From Streptomyces sp. NRRL S-646 (lineage in GTDB: Bacteria > Actinomycetota > Actinomycetes > Streptomycetales > Streptomycetaceae), in assembly GCF_000720765.1 (NCBI RefSeq), contig NZ_JODC01000010.1:1-64000 (forward strand): 64,000 nt of DNA. Direction: 5' to 3'. The translations under genes were made by a program, and so were the position numbers. Under the pieces are notes generated by a model. It did not search any database and was not told the origin of the DNA. It saw only the letters and a list, made by a program, of their open reading frames with translations. Below are positions 44,961 to 53,618 of this stretch, in pieces; positions within the stretch are counted from its first letter, which is position 1, and every line of letters begins with the position of its first letter.

Positions 44961-45279
44961 CGCTGCCGGCTCCTCTTTTCTGGCTGCTCGCCTACGGGTG
45001 CTCACGTCCCCTTCGGCTCGCTCATGCTGAAGCGTGAACGGTATCTGTCGCGGACCATTGTGGACCGCGGCACTGACAACGCGGCCCAGGACCCTGTGTC
45101 GGCGGTCCGGGCCGGTGCGCGGGGCCAACCTCGCCGCGACTGCCCGCAGGCTACGCGATCCGCTGTGGGCGTACGTCGCCCGGGAACTTCGCCGACGATC
45201 TGCGCGCTTGCATACAGTGGCAGGACCGGCAGGAAAACCGCGGTTCGAACCACCGCATCCGCGAGGCGAAGGGACGTAC
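44961..45279. other. Divergent intergenic region, parC and M16 peptidase
   Basis: The 319-bp gap separates the divergent parC and peptidase genes. A possible plus-strand promoter is GCTTGCATACAGTGGC near 45207-45222 (CATACAGT resembling a -10 region). Frames open across the gap extend the two genes but lack family resemblance and ribosome-binding sites, so they were not counted. Confidence 0.4.
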
Positions 45280-46683
45280 ATGCCCATGGGTCACACGGCC
45301 ACAGACCAGGCAGGCACCGGGGGCCTGACAGCGACCGAGCACCGCCTGGCCAACGGCCTGCGCGTGGTGCTCTCGGAGGATCACCTGACCCCGGTCGCAG
45401 CGGTGTGCCTCTGGTACGACGTCGGCTCGCGCCACGAAGTCAAGGGACGTACCGGCCTGGCTCACCTTTTCGAGCACTTGATGTTCCAGGGCTCCGGGCA
45501 GGTCAAGGGCAACGGGCACTTCGAGCTGGTGCAGGGCGCCGGCGGCTCGCTCAACGGCACCACCAGCTTCGAGCGCACCAACTACTTCGAGACCATGCCC
45601 GCCCACCAGTTGGAGCTCGCCCTCTGGCTGGAGGCCGACCGTATGGGCTCCCTGCTCGCCGCCCTCGACGACGAGTCCATGGAGAACCAGCGCGACGTCG
45701 TCAAGAACGAGCGCAGGCAGCGCTACGACAACGTGCCGTACGGCACCGCGTTCGAGAGGCTGACCGCCCTCGCCTACCCGGAGGGCCACCCCTACCACCA
45801 CACGCCGATCGGCTCGATGGCCGACCTGGACGCGGCGACCCTGGAGGACGCGCGCGCGTTCTTCCGCACGTACTACGCGCCGGGCAACGCCGTCCTCTCC
45901 GTGGTCGGCGACATCGACCCGGAGCAGACGCTCGCCTGGATCGAGAAGTACTTCGGGTCCATCGCCTCGCACGACGGGAAGCCGGAGCCCCGCGACGGCT
46001 CGCTGCCCGAGATCATCGGTGAGCAGCTGCGCGAGGTCATCGAGGAGGAGGTCCCGGCGCGCGCCCTGATGGCGGCCTACCGGCTGCCCGAGGACGGCAC
46101 GCGCGCGGCGGACGCCGCCGACCTGGCGCTGACCGTCCTCGGCGGCGGCGAGTCCTCCCGCCTCTACAACCGGCTGGTACGGCGCGACCGCACGGCCGTC
46201 GCGGCCGGATTCGGCCTGCTGCGGCTGGCCGGAGCGCCCTCCCTGGGCTGGCTGGACGTGAAGACCTCCGGTGACGTCGAGGTGCCGGTCATCGAGGCCG
46301 CCATCGACGAGGAGCTCGCCCGGTTCGCCGCGGAGGGCCCCACGGCCGAGGAAATGGAGCGCGCCCAGGCCCAGTTGGAGCGCGAGTGGCTGGACCGGCT
46401 CGGCACGGTCGCGGGCCGCGCCGACGAACTGTGCCGGTTCGCCGTCCTGTTCGGTGACCCGCAGCTCGCCCTCACCGCCGTCCAGCGCGTCCTGGAGGTG
46501 ACGGCCGAGGAGGTCCAGGAGGTCGCCAAGGCCCGTCTGCGGCCCGACAACCGCGCGGTGCTCGTCTACGAGCCGCTCTCGCCCGAGTCCGCGGAGCACA
46601 CCCAGGACGAGGACTTCCCCGAAGACCCCGAGTCCGAAGCCACGGTGGAAGCCACCGACCAGAACGAGGAGGCGGCCAAGTGA
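45280..46683 (+). CDS. M16-family zinc metallopeptidase (active subunit)
   Basis: The 467-residue protein begins at ATG 45280 after GAAGGGAC. The inverted zinc motif HxxEH is HLFEHLMF (about residues 63-70), with the distal Glu in ENQRDVVKNERRQRYDN, so it should be catalytic. Two M16 domains are present (HRLANGLRVVLSEDHLTPVA ... and a C-terminal domain from about 230). It has no signal peptide. The next gene overlaps by 4 bp and encodes an M16 protein lacking the zinc motif, so the two probably form an alpha/beta heterodimer like mitochondrial processing peptidase or Sphingomonas SPH2682/SPH2681. Confidence 0.92.
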   Translation: MPMGHTATDQAGTGGLTATEHRLANGLRVVLSEDHLTPVAAVCLWYDVGSRHEVKGRTGLAHLFEHLMFQGSGQVKGNGHFELVQGAGGSLNGTTSFERTNYFETMPAHQLELALWLEADRMGSLLAALDDESMENQRDVVKNERRQRYDNVPYGTAFERLTALAYPEGHPYHHTPIGSMADLDAATLEDARAFFRTYYAPGNAVLSVVGDIDPEQTLAWIEKYFGSIASHDGKPEPRDGSLPEIIGEQLREVIEEEVPARALMAAYRLPEDGTRAADAADLALTVLGGGESSRLYNRLVRRDRTAVAAGFGLLRLAGAPSLGWLDVKTSGDVEVPVIEAAIDEELARFAAEGPTAEEMERAQAQLEREWLDRLGTVAGRADELCRFAVLFGDPQLALTAVQRVLEVTAEEVQEVAKARLRPDNRAVLVYEPLSPESAEHTQDEDFPEDPESEATVEATDQNEEAAK

Positions 46684-48068
46684 CCGAGCTCGCCACGATG
46701 CAGTTCCACCCGCAGCCCCGGGCGGGCGAGGCCAAGCCGTGGGCGTTCCCGGCCCCCGAGCGCGGCGCGCTCGACAACGGCCTGACCGTCCTGCGCTGCC
46801 ACCGCCCCGGCCAGCAGGTCGTCGCCGTCGAGGTGCTCCTGGACGCCCCCCTGGAGGCCGAGCCGGCCGGCTTCGAAGGCGTCGCCACGATCATGGCGCG
46901 GGCCTTCTCCGAGGGCACCGACAAGCACTCCGCCGAGGACTTCGCCGCCGAGCTGGAGCGCTGCGGCGCCACCCTCGACGCGCACGCCGACCACCCGGGC
47001 GTACGTCTGAGCCTCGAGGTCCCTGCCTCCCGTCTCGCCAAGGCGCTCGGCCTGCTCGCCGACGCCCTCAGGGCGCCCGCGTTCGCCGACAGCGAGGTCG
47101 AGCGGCTGGTCCGCAACCGCCTCGACGAGATCCCGCACGAGCTGGCCAACCCCTCGCGCCGTGCCGCCAAGGAACTCTCCAAGGAGCTGTTCCCGGCGAC
47201 CTCGCGCATGTCGCGCCCGCGCCAGGGCACCGAGGAGACGGTCGAGAAGATCGACGCGGCGGCCGTACGCGCCTTCTACGACCGTCACGTCCGGCCCGCC
47301 ACGGCCACCGCCGTCGTCGTCGGCGACCTCACCGGCATCGACCTGGACGCGCTGCTCGGCGACACGCTGGGTGCCTGGACCGGCTCCAAGGCCGACCCCC
47401 GCCCCGTGCCGCCGGTGACTGCCGACGACACCGGGCGCGTGATCATCGTGGACCGTCCCGGCGCTGTCCAGACGCAGCTGCTCATCGGCCGCGTCGGCGC
47501 CGACCGGCACGACCGCGTGTGGCCGGCCCAGGTGCTCGGCACGTACTGCCTCGGCGGCACCCTCACCTCCCGCCTGGACCGCGTCCTGCGCGAGGAGAAG
47601 GGCTACACCTACGGTGTGCGTGCGTTCGGCCAGGTCCTCAGGTCCGCCCCGGACGGCTCCGGTGCCGCGATGCTCGCCATCAGCGGCTCCGTGGACACCC
47701 CGAACACCGGCCCGGCGCTGCAGGACCTGTGGACGGTGCTGCGCACGCTCGCCGAGGGCGGCCTCACCGACGCCGAGCGCGACGTCGCCGTACAGAACCT
47801 CGTCGGTGTGGCACCGCTGAAGTACGAGACCGCTGCGGCCGTGGCCAGCACACTGGCCGACCAGGTCGAGCAGCACCTGCCCGACGACTACCAGGCGACG
47901 CTGTACCAGCAGCTCGCCGCGACCGGCACCGTGGAGGCCACCGCGGCGGCCGTGAGCGCCTTCCCGGTGGACCGTCTGGTGACGGTTCTCGTCGGTGACG
48001 CGGCCGAGATCAAGGAGCCCGTCGAGGCGCTCGGGATCGGCGAAGTCACCGTCGTGGCGGCCGAGTAG
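46680..48068 (+). CDS. M16-family peptidase-like protein (non-catalytic subunit)
   Basis: This 462-residue partner overlaps the upstream gene by 4 bp. It has the M16 fold (ERGALDNGLTVLRCHRPGQQVVAVEVLLD) but where HxxEH should occur it reads GVATIMARAFSEGT, so zinc cannot bind. The C-terminal RY-type motif for substrate binding is kept in REEKGYTYGVRAFGQV. It probably supplies the substrate-binding half of a heterodimer. A 14-bp terminator follows immediately, closing the two-gene operon. The cell substrate is unknown; short peptides are the usual class. Confidence 0.9.
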   Translation: MTELATMQFHPQPRAGEAKPWAFPAPERGALDNGLTVLRCHRPGQQVVAVEVLLDAPLEAEPAGFEGVATIMARAFSEGTDKHSAEDFAAELERCGATLDAHADHPGVRLSLEVPASRLAKALGLLADALRAPAFADSEVERLVRNRLDEIPHELANPSRRAAKELSKELFPATSRMSRPRQGTEETVEKIDAAAVRAFYDRHVRPATATAVVVGDLTGIDLDALLGDTLGAWTGSKADPRPVPPVTADDTGRVIIVDRPGAVQTQLLIGRVGADRHDRVWPAQVLGTYCLGGTLTSRLDRVLREEKGYTYGVRAFGQVLRSAPDGSGAAMLAISGSVDTPNTGPALQDLWTVLRTLAEGGLTDAERDVAVQNLVGVAPLKYETAAAVASTLADQVEQHLPDDYQATLYQQLAATGTVEATAAAVSAFPVDRLVTVLVGDAAEIKEPVEALGIGEVTVVAAE

Positions 48069-48095
48069 AGGCTCCCTCAGCGGCACGCGCGCGTA

Positions 48096-48129
48096 GGGGC
48101 CCTGGTGACTGATGCGTCACCAGGGCCCC
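48096..48129 (+). terminator. Terminator of the M16 operon
   Basis: GGGGCCCTGGTGAC (48096-48109) pairs perfectly with GTCACCAGGGCCCC (48116-48129) across TGATGC, followed by TTAATG. Confidence 0.92.
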
Positions 48130-48282
48130 TTAATGTCCGAATTGAGGGAGAGGTTGCCTGTCTGCCCTGTGGCATGCGCTACAAAAGGCCTGATCCGTTT
48201 GGGGATTGAAAGTGCTCCCGCTTAGCGTCGTCCGGGCTGTCCGTCAGGCACCGCGCCGCATCCGCGGCACCGGACAGCCATC

Positions 48283-48436
48283 GCCGAGTCCCCGTACGGC
48301 GCGAGCCAGGGGAGCCGGGGACCCATCGCAGTCCCTGGGGTGAATCGGACGCCCGCGCATGCAGCGAGGGGGTCCGTAGGAGACCTTCCTGCTCCGAACC
48401 CGTCAGCTAACCCGGTAGGCGAGAGGGAAGGAAAGG
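48283..48436 (+). ncRNA. Cyclic-di-AMP riboswitch (ydaO/yuaA class)
   Basis: The leader of the M23 peptidase gene shows the conserved ydaO blocks in order: GCCGAGTCCCCG (48283-48294), GAGCCGGGGACCCA (48312-48325), GGGGTGAATCGG (48337-48348), GACCTTCCTGCTCCGAACCC (48382-48401) and GTCAGCTAACCCGGTAGGCG (48402-48421), ending with GAGAGGGAAGGAAAGG. In Streptomyces this class switches off cell-wall hydrolase genes when c-di-AMP is high. An extra GGCTGTCCG/CGGACAGCC stem (48235-48243, 48271-48279) precedes it. The gene start is 12 bp downstream. Confidence 0.92.
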
Positions 48437-48448
48437 ACCAGCCACTAC

Positions 48449-49213
48449 ATGGCGTTCACGCGCGCCACCGGGAAGCACCGTCGTCCCACGCGGATGCACC
48501 GCACCACCACCCGCGCCGCCGGGGTCGCGGCCCTCGCCACCACCGGCGTCATCGGCACCCTGGCAGCCCCCGCGCTCGCCGCCGACACCTCCGTCGAGCA
48601 GACCGGCCTCACCCCCGTCATCAGCATCGGCGACACGATCGCCGACAAGATCGACGCGCAGGCCGACGCCCAGAAGCAGGCCGCCGAGGAGGCCGCGCTC
48701 AAGAAGGCGGCCCAGGAGGCGGCACGCGAGAAGGCCGCCGCGAAGGCCAAGCAGGAGCGCGAGGCCAAGGAGCGCGCCGCCCGCGAGGCCGAGCGCAAGC
48801 GCCTCAACATGTTCGTGGCGCCGATCTCCAACTCGTACGTCTCCACCGGCTACAAGGCCAGCAGTTCCCTGTGGTCCTCCGGCAGCCACACCGGCATCGA
48901 CTTCCACGCCGCGAGTGGCACGGCCGTCCACGCGGTCGGCGCCGGCACCGTCGTCGAGGCGGGCTGGGGCGGGGCGTACGGCAACCAGATAGTGATCAAG
49001 ATGGCCGACGGCATGTACACCATGTACGGCCACCTGTCGTCCATCGGTGTCTCGGTGGGCCAGACGGTCACCCCGGGCCAGCAGATAGGCCTGTCCGGCT
49101 CGACGGGCAACACCACCGGACCGCACCTGCACTTCGAGGCCCGTACGACCTCCGAGTACGGCTCGGACATCGACCCCGTCGCCTACCTGCGTTCGCACGG
49201 CGTGAACGTCTGA
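48449..49213 (+). CDS. Secreted M23-family cell-wall endopeptidase
   Basis: The 254-residue protein has a basic N-terminus and signal peptide (RTTTRAAGVAALATTGVIGT ... APALA, cleavage about 44), then an Ala/Lys/Glu-rich coiled coil (about 60-118) and an M23/LytM domain. The zinc ligands are in GSHTGIDFHA and GPHLHFEART. It should cut peptidoglycan cross-bridges or stem peptides outside the cell. The upstream c-di-AMP riboswitch ties it to osmotic and wall homeostasis, as in RpfA-type hydrolases. The coiled coil may anchor or regulate the catalytic domain. A terminator follows directly. Confidence 0.92.
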   Translation: MAFTRATGKHRRPTRMHRTTTRAAGVAALATTGVIGTLAAPALAADTSVEQTGLTPVISIGDTIADKIDAQADAQKQAAEEAALKKAAQEAAREKAAAKAKQEREAKERAAREAERKRLNMFVAPISNSYVSTGYKASSSLWSSGSHTGIDFHAASGTAVHAVGAGTVVEAGWGGAYGNQIVIKMADGMYTMYGHLSSIGVSVGQTVTPGQQIGLSGSTGNTTGPHLHFEARTTSEYGSDIDPVAYLRSHGVNV

Positions 49214-49238
49214 CGACGGATCGCAGGATCACCTTCAG

Positions 49239-49260
49239 GCCCCGGCTCCCGAGCCGGGGC
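49239..49260 (+). terminator. Terminator of the M23 peptidase gene
   Basis: GCCCCGGCTC-CC-GAGCCGGGGC is a 10-bp perfect stem followed by TTTC, 26 bp after the stop. Confidence 0.85.
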
Positions 49261-49400
49261 TTTCGGTGTTTCTGTCGCCCCGCTGTCCAAAAAATATCCA
49301 TGGATTCCGGCCCGCCGTCGGAAATTCCGGCTCCGTGCAATAGAGTCACCGATAGACGTCAATCATCGACGTTTCACGGGGATTAAGTCGGAGGTCGGTC

Positions 49401-50093
49401 ATGCGTATTCCGGCGCACTCGGTGTGCACGGCGATCCGGGACGACATCGTCGCCGGTGTCTACGAGCGCGGCAGCCGGCTCACCGAGGAACTCCTCGCGC
49501 GCCGCTACGGCGTCTCGCGCGTCCCCGTGCGCGAGGCGCTGCGCACCCTGGAGGCCGAGGGCTTCGTGGTGACCCGGCGGCACGCGGGCGCGTGCGTCGC
49601 GGAACCGACCGAGCAGGAGGCCGCCGACCTGCTGGAGATGCGCATGCTCCTGGAACCGCTCGGCGCCTCCCGGGCCGCCCAGCGGCGCACCGATGCCCAT
49701 CTCAAGGTCCTGCGCGGCCTGGTCAGGCTGGGCCAGGAGCGGGCCAGGAGGGGCAACAGCGAGGATCTGCGCTCCCTGGGGGGCTGGTTCCACGAGACGC
49801 TCGCCCAGGCCGCCGGCAGCCCCGCGCTGACCTCGATGCTGACCCAGCTGCGCCACAAGATCGCATGGATGTACGCCGTGGAGGCACCCGCCAACCCCGT
49901 GGAGTCCTGGGCCGAGCACGGCGCGATCGTCGACGCCGTGGCCCGCGGCGACAGCGAGCGCGCGCGAGCGGTCACGACGCTGCACACCGAGCGCTCGAGC
50001 GCGGTGCACCGGCTGCGGTTCGGCGGCCCGGAGCGGGCCAACGGTGTGAGGAACTCGCAACATGCCGTAAACATGTCGGGCCTGCGGCATTAA
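49401..50093 (+). CDS. GntR-family regulator (FadR-like)
   Basis: The 230-residue protein has a GntR winged helix (HSVCTAIRDDIVAGVYERGSRL ... LLARRYGVSRVPVREALRTLEAEGFVV) and a FadR-type C-terminal helical domain (LLEMRMLLEPLGASRAAQRR ... FHETLAQAAGSPAL ... EHGAIVDAVARGDSERA) with the His residues that often chelate a metal next to a carboxylate effector. ATG 49401 follows GGAGG. An imperfect dyad, GACGTCAATCATCGACGT (about 49355-49372), lies upstream and may be its operator. A shared terminator separates it from HPr. The gene's base composition is normal. Targets are unknown. Confidence 0.88.
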   Translation: MRIPAHSVCTAIRDDIVAGVYERGSRLTEELLARRYGVSRVPVREALRTLEAEGFVVTRRHAGACVAEPTEQEAADLLEMRMLLEPLGASRAAQRRTDAHLKVLRGLVRLGQERARRGNSEDLRSLGGWFHETLAQAAGSPALTSMLTQLRHKIAWMYAVEAPANPVESWAEHGAIVDAVARGDSERARAVTTLHTERSSAVHRLRFGGPERANGVRNSQHAVNMSGLRH

Positions 50094-50187
50094 CACGGGC
50101 GCCGTATACAAAGAGAGAACAATTTCGCGGGGCATTATTTCCGCTGCCCGCGATCGGAAATTCCACCGCCCTTGCGCGGGAAATGCG

Positions 50188-50219
50188 AAGGGCTCGCCCG
50201 GCAATTCGGACGAGCCCTT
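50188..50219. terminator. Bidirectional terminator
   Basis: AAGGGCTCG (50188-50196) pairs with CGAGCCCTT (50211-50219) between the convergent gntR and HPr genes. Confidence 0.85.
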
Positions 50220-50233
50220 CTGTGGTGCCGTGA

Positions 50234-50515
50234 TCAGACGGTCTCGGGAAGCTCCTCGAGCCCCTCGGAGACCAGCTTCGCCAGACGGTCGAGGGCGACG
50301 TCCGCACCCTCGGCCTCGGAGGCGAGGACGATCTCCTCGCCGCCCTGGGCGCCCAGGCCGAGAACGGCCAGCATGGAGGCCGCGTTGACGGGGGTGCCGT
50401 CGGCCTTGGCGATCGTCACCGGGATACCTGCGGCCGTGGCGGCCCGGACGAAGATGGAAGCGGGGCGGGCGTGGAGGCCCTCGGCCCAGCCGACGTTGAC
50501 GCGGCGCTCAGCCAT
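50234..50515 (-). CDS. ptsH: Phosphocarrier protein HPr of the PTS
   Basis: This 93-residue protein relays phosphate from enzyme I to sugar-specific enzyme IIA. The active-site His15 motif is GLHARPAS, and the second conserved helix region is NAASMLAVLGLGAQGG, in which the Ser corresponds to the regulatory Ser46 site, although Streptomyces lacks classical HPr kinase control. It is close to the family's usual 85-90 residues. No enzyme I or II gene is adjacent, as is usual for Streptomyces, where ptsH stands apart from ptsI and crr. The start is supported by a GAAGGGCAG sequence upstream. Confidence 0.95.
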   Translation of the reverse strand: MAERRVNVGWAEGLHARPASIFVRAATAAGIPVTIAKADGTPVNAASMLAVLGLGAQGGEEIVLASEAEGADVALDRLAKLVSEGLEELPETV

Positions 50516-50724
50516 GTGATGCTGCCCTTCAGAGTCTCAGGGTTGTCTAGACCAGTTTCCCACAACGCGAAGCGTCTCCGGAGCGGTCCTGTGTCCCGTC
50601 CGGGGTGGGCAGTCGGACCGCGGCCTCGGCCCGACCTACGTCCTTGTTCTCTTCTCGACGGACTGCCGTGTTCTCCACAGACTGCCTCGCGCCGTTGTCG
50701 GACGCGAGCCGTACTCTGGGGCCC

Positions 50725-53553
50725 ATGCAGACCTCGCCGGACCGGCACGAGTACCCCGCCCACTGGGAGGCCGACGTGGTGCTGCGCGACGGCGGCACCG
50801 CGCGCATCCGCCCCATCACCGTTGATGACGCCGAGCGCCTGGTCAGCTTCTACGAGCAGGTTTCGGACGAGTCGAAGTACTACCGCTTCTTCGCGCCCTA
50901 CCCTCGTCTGTCCGCCAAGGACGTCCACCGCTTCACGCACCACGACTTTGTGGACCGGGTGGGACTCGCGGCCACAGTCGGCGGCGAGTTCATCGCCACC
51001 GTACGCTATGACCGCATCGGTGCCGATGGCATGCCCGCGTCAGCTCCGGCCGACGAGGCCGAGGTCGCCTTCCTTGTCCAGGACGCCCACCAGGGGCGCG
51101 GCGTCGCCTCCGCCCTCCTCGAACACATCGGCGCGGTCGCCCGGGAGCGCGGCATCCGCCGCTTCGCCGCCGAGGTGCTGCCCGCCAACAACAAGATGAT
51201 CAAGGTGTTCACGGACGCCGGGTACACCCAGAAGCGCAGCTTCGAGGACGGCGTCGTACGCCTGGAGTTCGACCTCGAACCCACCGACCGCTCCCTCGCC
51301 GTCCAGCGCGCGCGTGAGCAGCGCGCCGAGGGGCGGTCCGTGCGACGGCTGCTCGTGCCCGGCTCCGTCGCCGTCGTCGGCGCCGGCCGCACCCCCGGGG
51401 GCGTCGGCCGCAGCATCCTCGACAACATCCGTGACGCCGGTTTCACCGGGGCGCTGTACGCCGTGAACAAGGCGCTCCCCGAAGACGTCAAAGAGCTCGA
51501 CGGCGTCCCCGCCCACCGCTCCGTCCGGGACATCGACGGCCCCGTCGACCTCGCGGTCGTCGCCGTGCCCGCCGAGCACGTCCCCGAGGCCGTCACCGAG
51601 TGCGGCGAGCACGGCGTGCAGGGACTCGTCGTCGTCTCCGCCGGGTACGCCGAGAGCGGGCCCGAGGGGCGTGAGCGCCAGCGCGAACTCGTGCGGCACG
51701 CGCGCACGTACGGCATGCGGATCATCGGGCCGAACGCCTTCGGGATCATCAACACGTCCCCCGAGGTACGGCTGAACGCCTCACTCGCCCCCGAGATGCC
51801 CCGCCCCGGCCGGATCGGTCTGTTCGCCCAGTCCGGCGCCATCGGCATCGCGCTGCTGTCCCGGCTGCAGCGCCGCGGCGGCGGCGTCACAGGAGTCACG
51901 GGCGTGTCCACCTTCGTGTCGTCCGGCAACCGCGCGGACGTGTCCGGCAACGACGTCATCCAGTACTGGTACGACGACCCGGACACCGATGTCGTCCTCA
52001 TGTACCTGGAGTCCATCGGCAACCCGCGCAAGTTCACCCGTCTCGTGCGGCGCACCGCAGCCGCGAAGCCGCTGGTCGTGGTCCAGGGCGCCGGTTCCGC
52101 CCCCCAGGGGCATGCCGTACGGGCCACGCGGCTGCCGCACGCGACGGTGTCCGCGCTGCTCAGGCAGGCCGGCGTGATCCGCGTGGACACGATCACGGAG
52201 CTGGTCGACGCGGGCCTGCTGCTCGCGCGCCAGCCGCTGCCGGCGGGGCCGCGCGTGGCGATCCTCGGGAACTCCGAGTCCCTCGGCCTGCTGACGTACG
52301 ACGCGTGCCTCTCCGAGGGGCTCAGGCCGCTCAGGCCACTGGACCTGACCACCGGGGCCTCGGCGGAGGACTTCCACGCGGCGCTGCTGCGAGCCCTCGG
52401 GGACGACGCGTGCGATGCGGTGGTGGTGACCGCGATCCCGGCGATCGGGGAGGAGTCGCCGGGGGACGCCGAGCTCGCGGAGGCGCTGCGATCGGCCGCC
52501 GAGTCCGTTCCGGGCAAGCCCGTGCTGGTGGTGCACGTGGAGCTCGGGGGCCTTGCGGAGGCCCTGTCGGCCGCGACGAGCACCGCACCGCAGCCGGACA
52601 CCGCAGCGACCGCCACCCGCCGGCTCCGCCCCTCACAGCAACTTCCCCCTCCGGTACGGGCACAGGAACCCGCAGCCCCCGCCACCTGCTCCCGCCTCAT
52701 CCCCGCCTACCCCGCTGCCGAGCGCGCCGTCCGTGCCCTCGGTGAATCCGTGAAGTACGCGCAATGGCGCCGCGACAGCGCCGACCCAGGCAAGGTGCCC
52801 GAGTTCGAGGACATCGACGAGAAGGGAGCCGCCCGGCTCATCGACGGCATGCTCGCGCGCGGGCAGGGGCTCACGCTCGGCACCGAGGAGACCTGCGAGT
52901 TGCTCGGGCAGTACGGCATCCCGGTGCGCAGGGCGGTGCCGGCGTTCACCCCGGACGACGCCGCCCGCGCCGCCGAGACCCTCGGCTACCCCGTAGCACT
53001 CAAGGCCACCGCCCCGCACCTGCGCCACCGCGCCGACCTGGGCGGCGTACGACTGGATCTCGCCGACGAGGAACAACTGCGTCGCGCCTACGCCGAGTTG
53101 ACCGAGCTGTTCGGGAAGCCGGAGGAGCTGCGGCCGGTGGTGCAGGGGATGGCACCACGCGGCGTGGACACGGTGGTACGGGCCGTCATCGACCCGGCGG
53201 CCGGGGCCGTCCTGTCGTTCGGGCTCGCCGGAGCCGCCTCCCAGCTGCTCGGCGACATGGCGCACCGGCTGGTCCCGGTCACCGACCGGGAGGCGGCCTC
53301 GCTGGTCCGGTCGATCCGGACGGCACCGCTCCTGTTCGGCTGGCGTGGCTCGACCCCGGTCGACACCCCTGCGCTGGAAGAGCTGCTGCTCAGGGTGTCC
53401 AGACTGGTCGACGACCACCCCGAGGTCGTCGCGGTGACCTTGGAGCCGGTCGTCGTCGCACCCCGTGGTCTGACCGTCCTCGGCGCCTCCGTCCGCCTCG
53501 CGCCGCCACCGGCCCGGGACGACCTCGGGCCGCGCACCCTTCCCGTCTACTGA
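50725..53553 (+). CDS. GNAT acetyltransferase fused to NDP-forming acyl-CoA ligase
   Basis: This 942-residue protein starts with a GNAT domain (about 12-185: RIRPITVDDAERL ... VAFLVQDAHQGRGVASALLEHI, the acetyl-CoA loop). A CoA-binding Rossmann domain (about 200-330, VPGSVAVVGAGRTPGGVGRSIL), a succinyl-CoA-ligase-like domain (IGLFAQSGAIGIALLSRLQ, candidate active His in ATRLPHATVSALL) and a C-terminal ATP-grasp domain (about 715-930, LLGQYGIPVRRAVPAFTPDDA) follow. Related enzymes acetylate lysines of acetyl-CoA synthetases and other proteins. The domain order (GNAT first) differs from Pat enzymes with a C-terminal GNAT. A Thr/Ala/Pro-rich linker at about 620-660 is unusually long. Confidence 0.9.
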   Translation: MQTSPDRHEYPAHWEADVVLRDGGTARIRPITVDDAERLVSFYEQVSDESKYYRFFAPYPRLSAKDVHRFTHHDFVDRVGLAATVGGEFIATVRYDRIGADGMPASAPADEAEVAFLVQDAHQGRGVASALLEHIGAVARERGIRRFAAEVLPANNKMIKVFTDAGYTQKRSFEDGVVRLEFDLEPTDRSLAVQRAREQRAEGRSVRRLLVPGSVAVVGAGRTPGGVGRSILDNIRDAGFTGALYAVNKALPEDVKELDGVPAHRSVRDIDGPVDLAVVAVPAEHVPEAVTECGEHGVQGLVVVSAGYAESGPEGRERQRELVRHARTYGMRIIGPNAFGIINTSPEVRLNASLAPEMPRPGRIGLFAQSGAIGIALLSRLQRRGGGVTGVTGVSTFVSSGNRADVSGNDVIQYWYDDPDTDVVLMYLESIGNPRKFTRLVRRTAAAKPLVVVQGAGSAPQGHAVRATRLPHATVSALLRQAGVIRVDTITELVDAGLLLARQPLPAGPRVAILGNSESLGLLTYDACLSEGLRPLRPLDLTTGASAEDFHAALLRALGDDACDAVVVTAIPAIGEESPGDAELAEALRSAAESVPGKPVLVVHVELGGLAEALSAATSTAPQPDTAATATRRLRPSQQLPPPVRAQEPAAPATCSRLIPAYPAAERAVRALGESVKYAQWRRDSADPGKVPEFEDIDEKGAARLIDGMLARGQGLTLGTEETCELLGQYGIPVRRAVPAFTPDDAARAAETLGYPVALKATAPHLRHRADLGGVRLDLADEEQLRRAYAELTELFGKPEELRPVVQGMAPRGVDTVVRAVIDPAAGAVLSFGLAGAASQLLGDMAHRLVPVTDREAASLVRSIRTAPLLFGWRGSTPVDTPALEELLLRVSRLVDDHPEVVAVTLEPVVVAPRGLTVLGASVRLAPPPARDDLGPRTLPVY

Positions 53554-53618
53554 GACGTCCTCCGGAGACAGCGCTGACCGGTGCCTCGCAGTCAGTGCAC
53601 CCCCGTAGGATGGACGTC

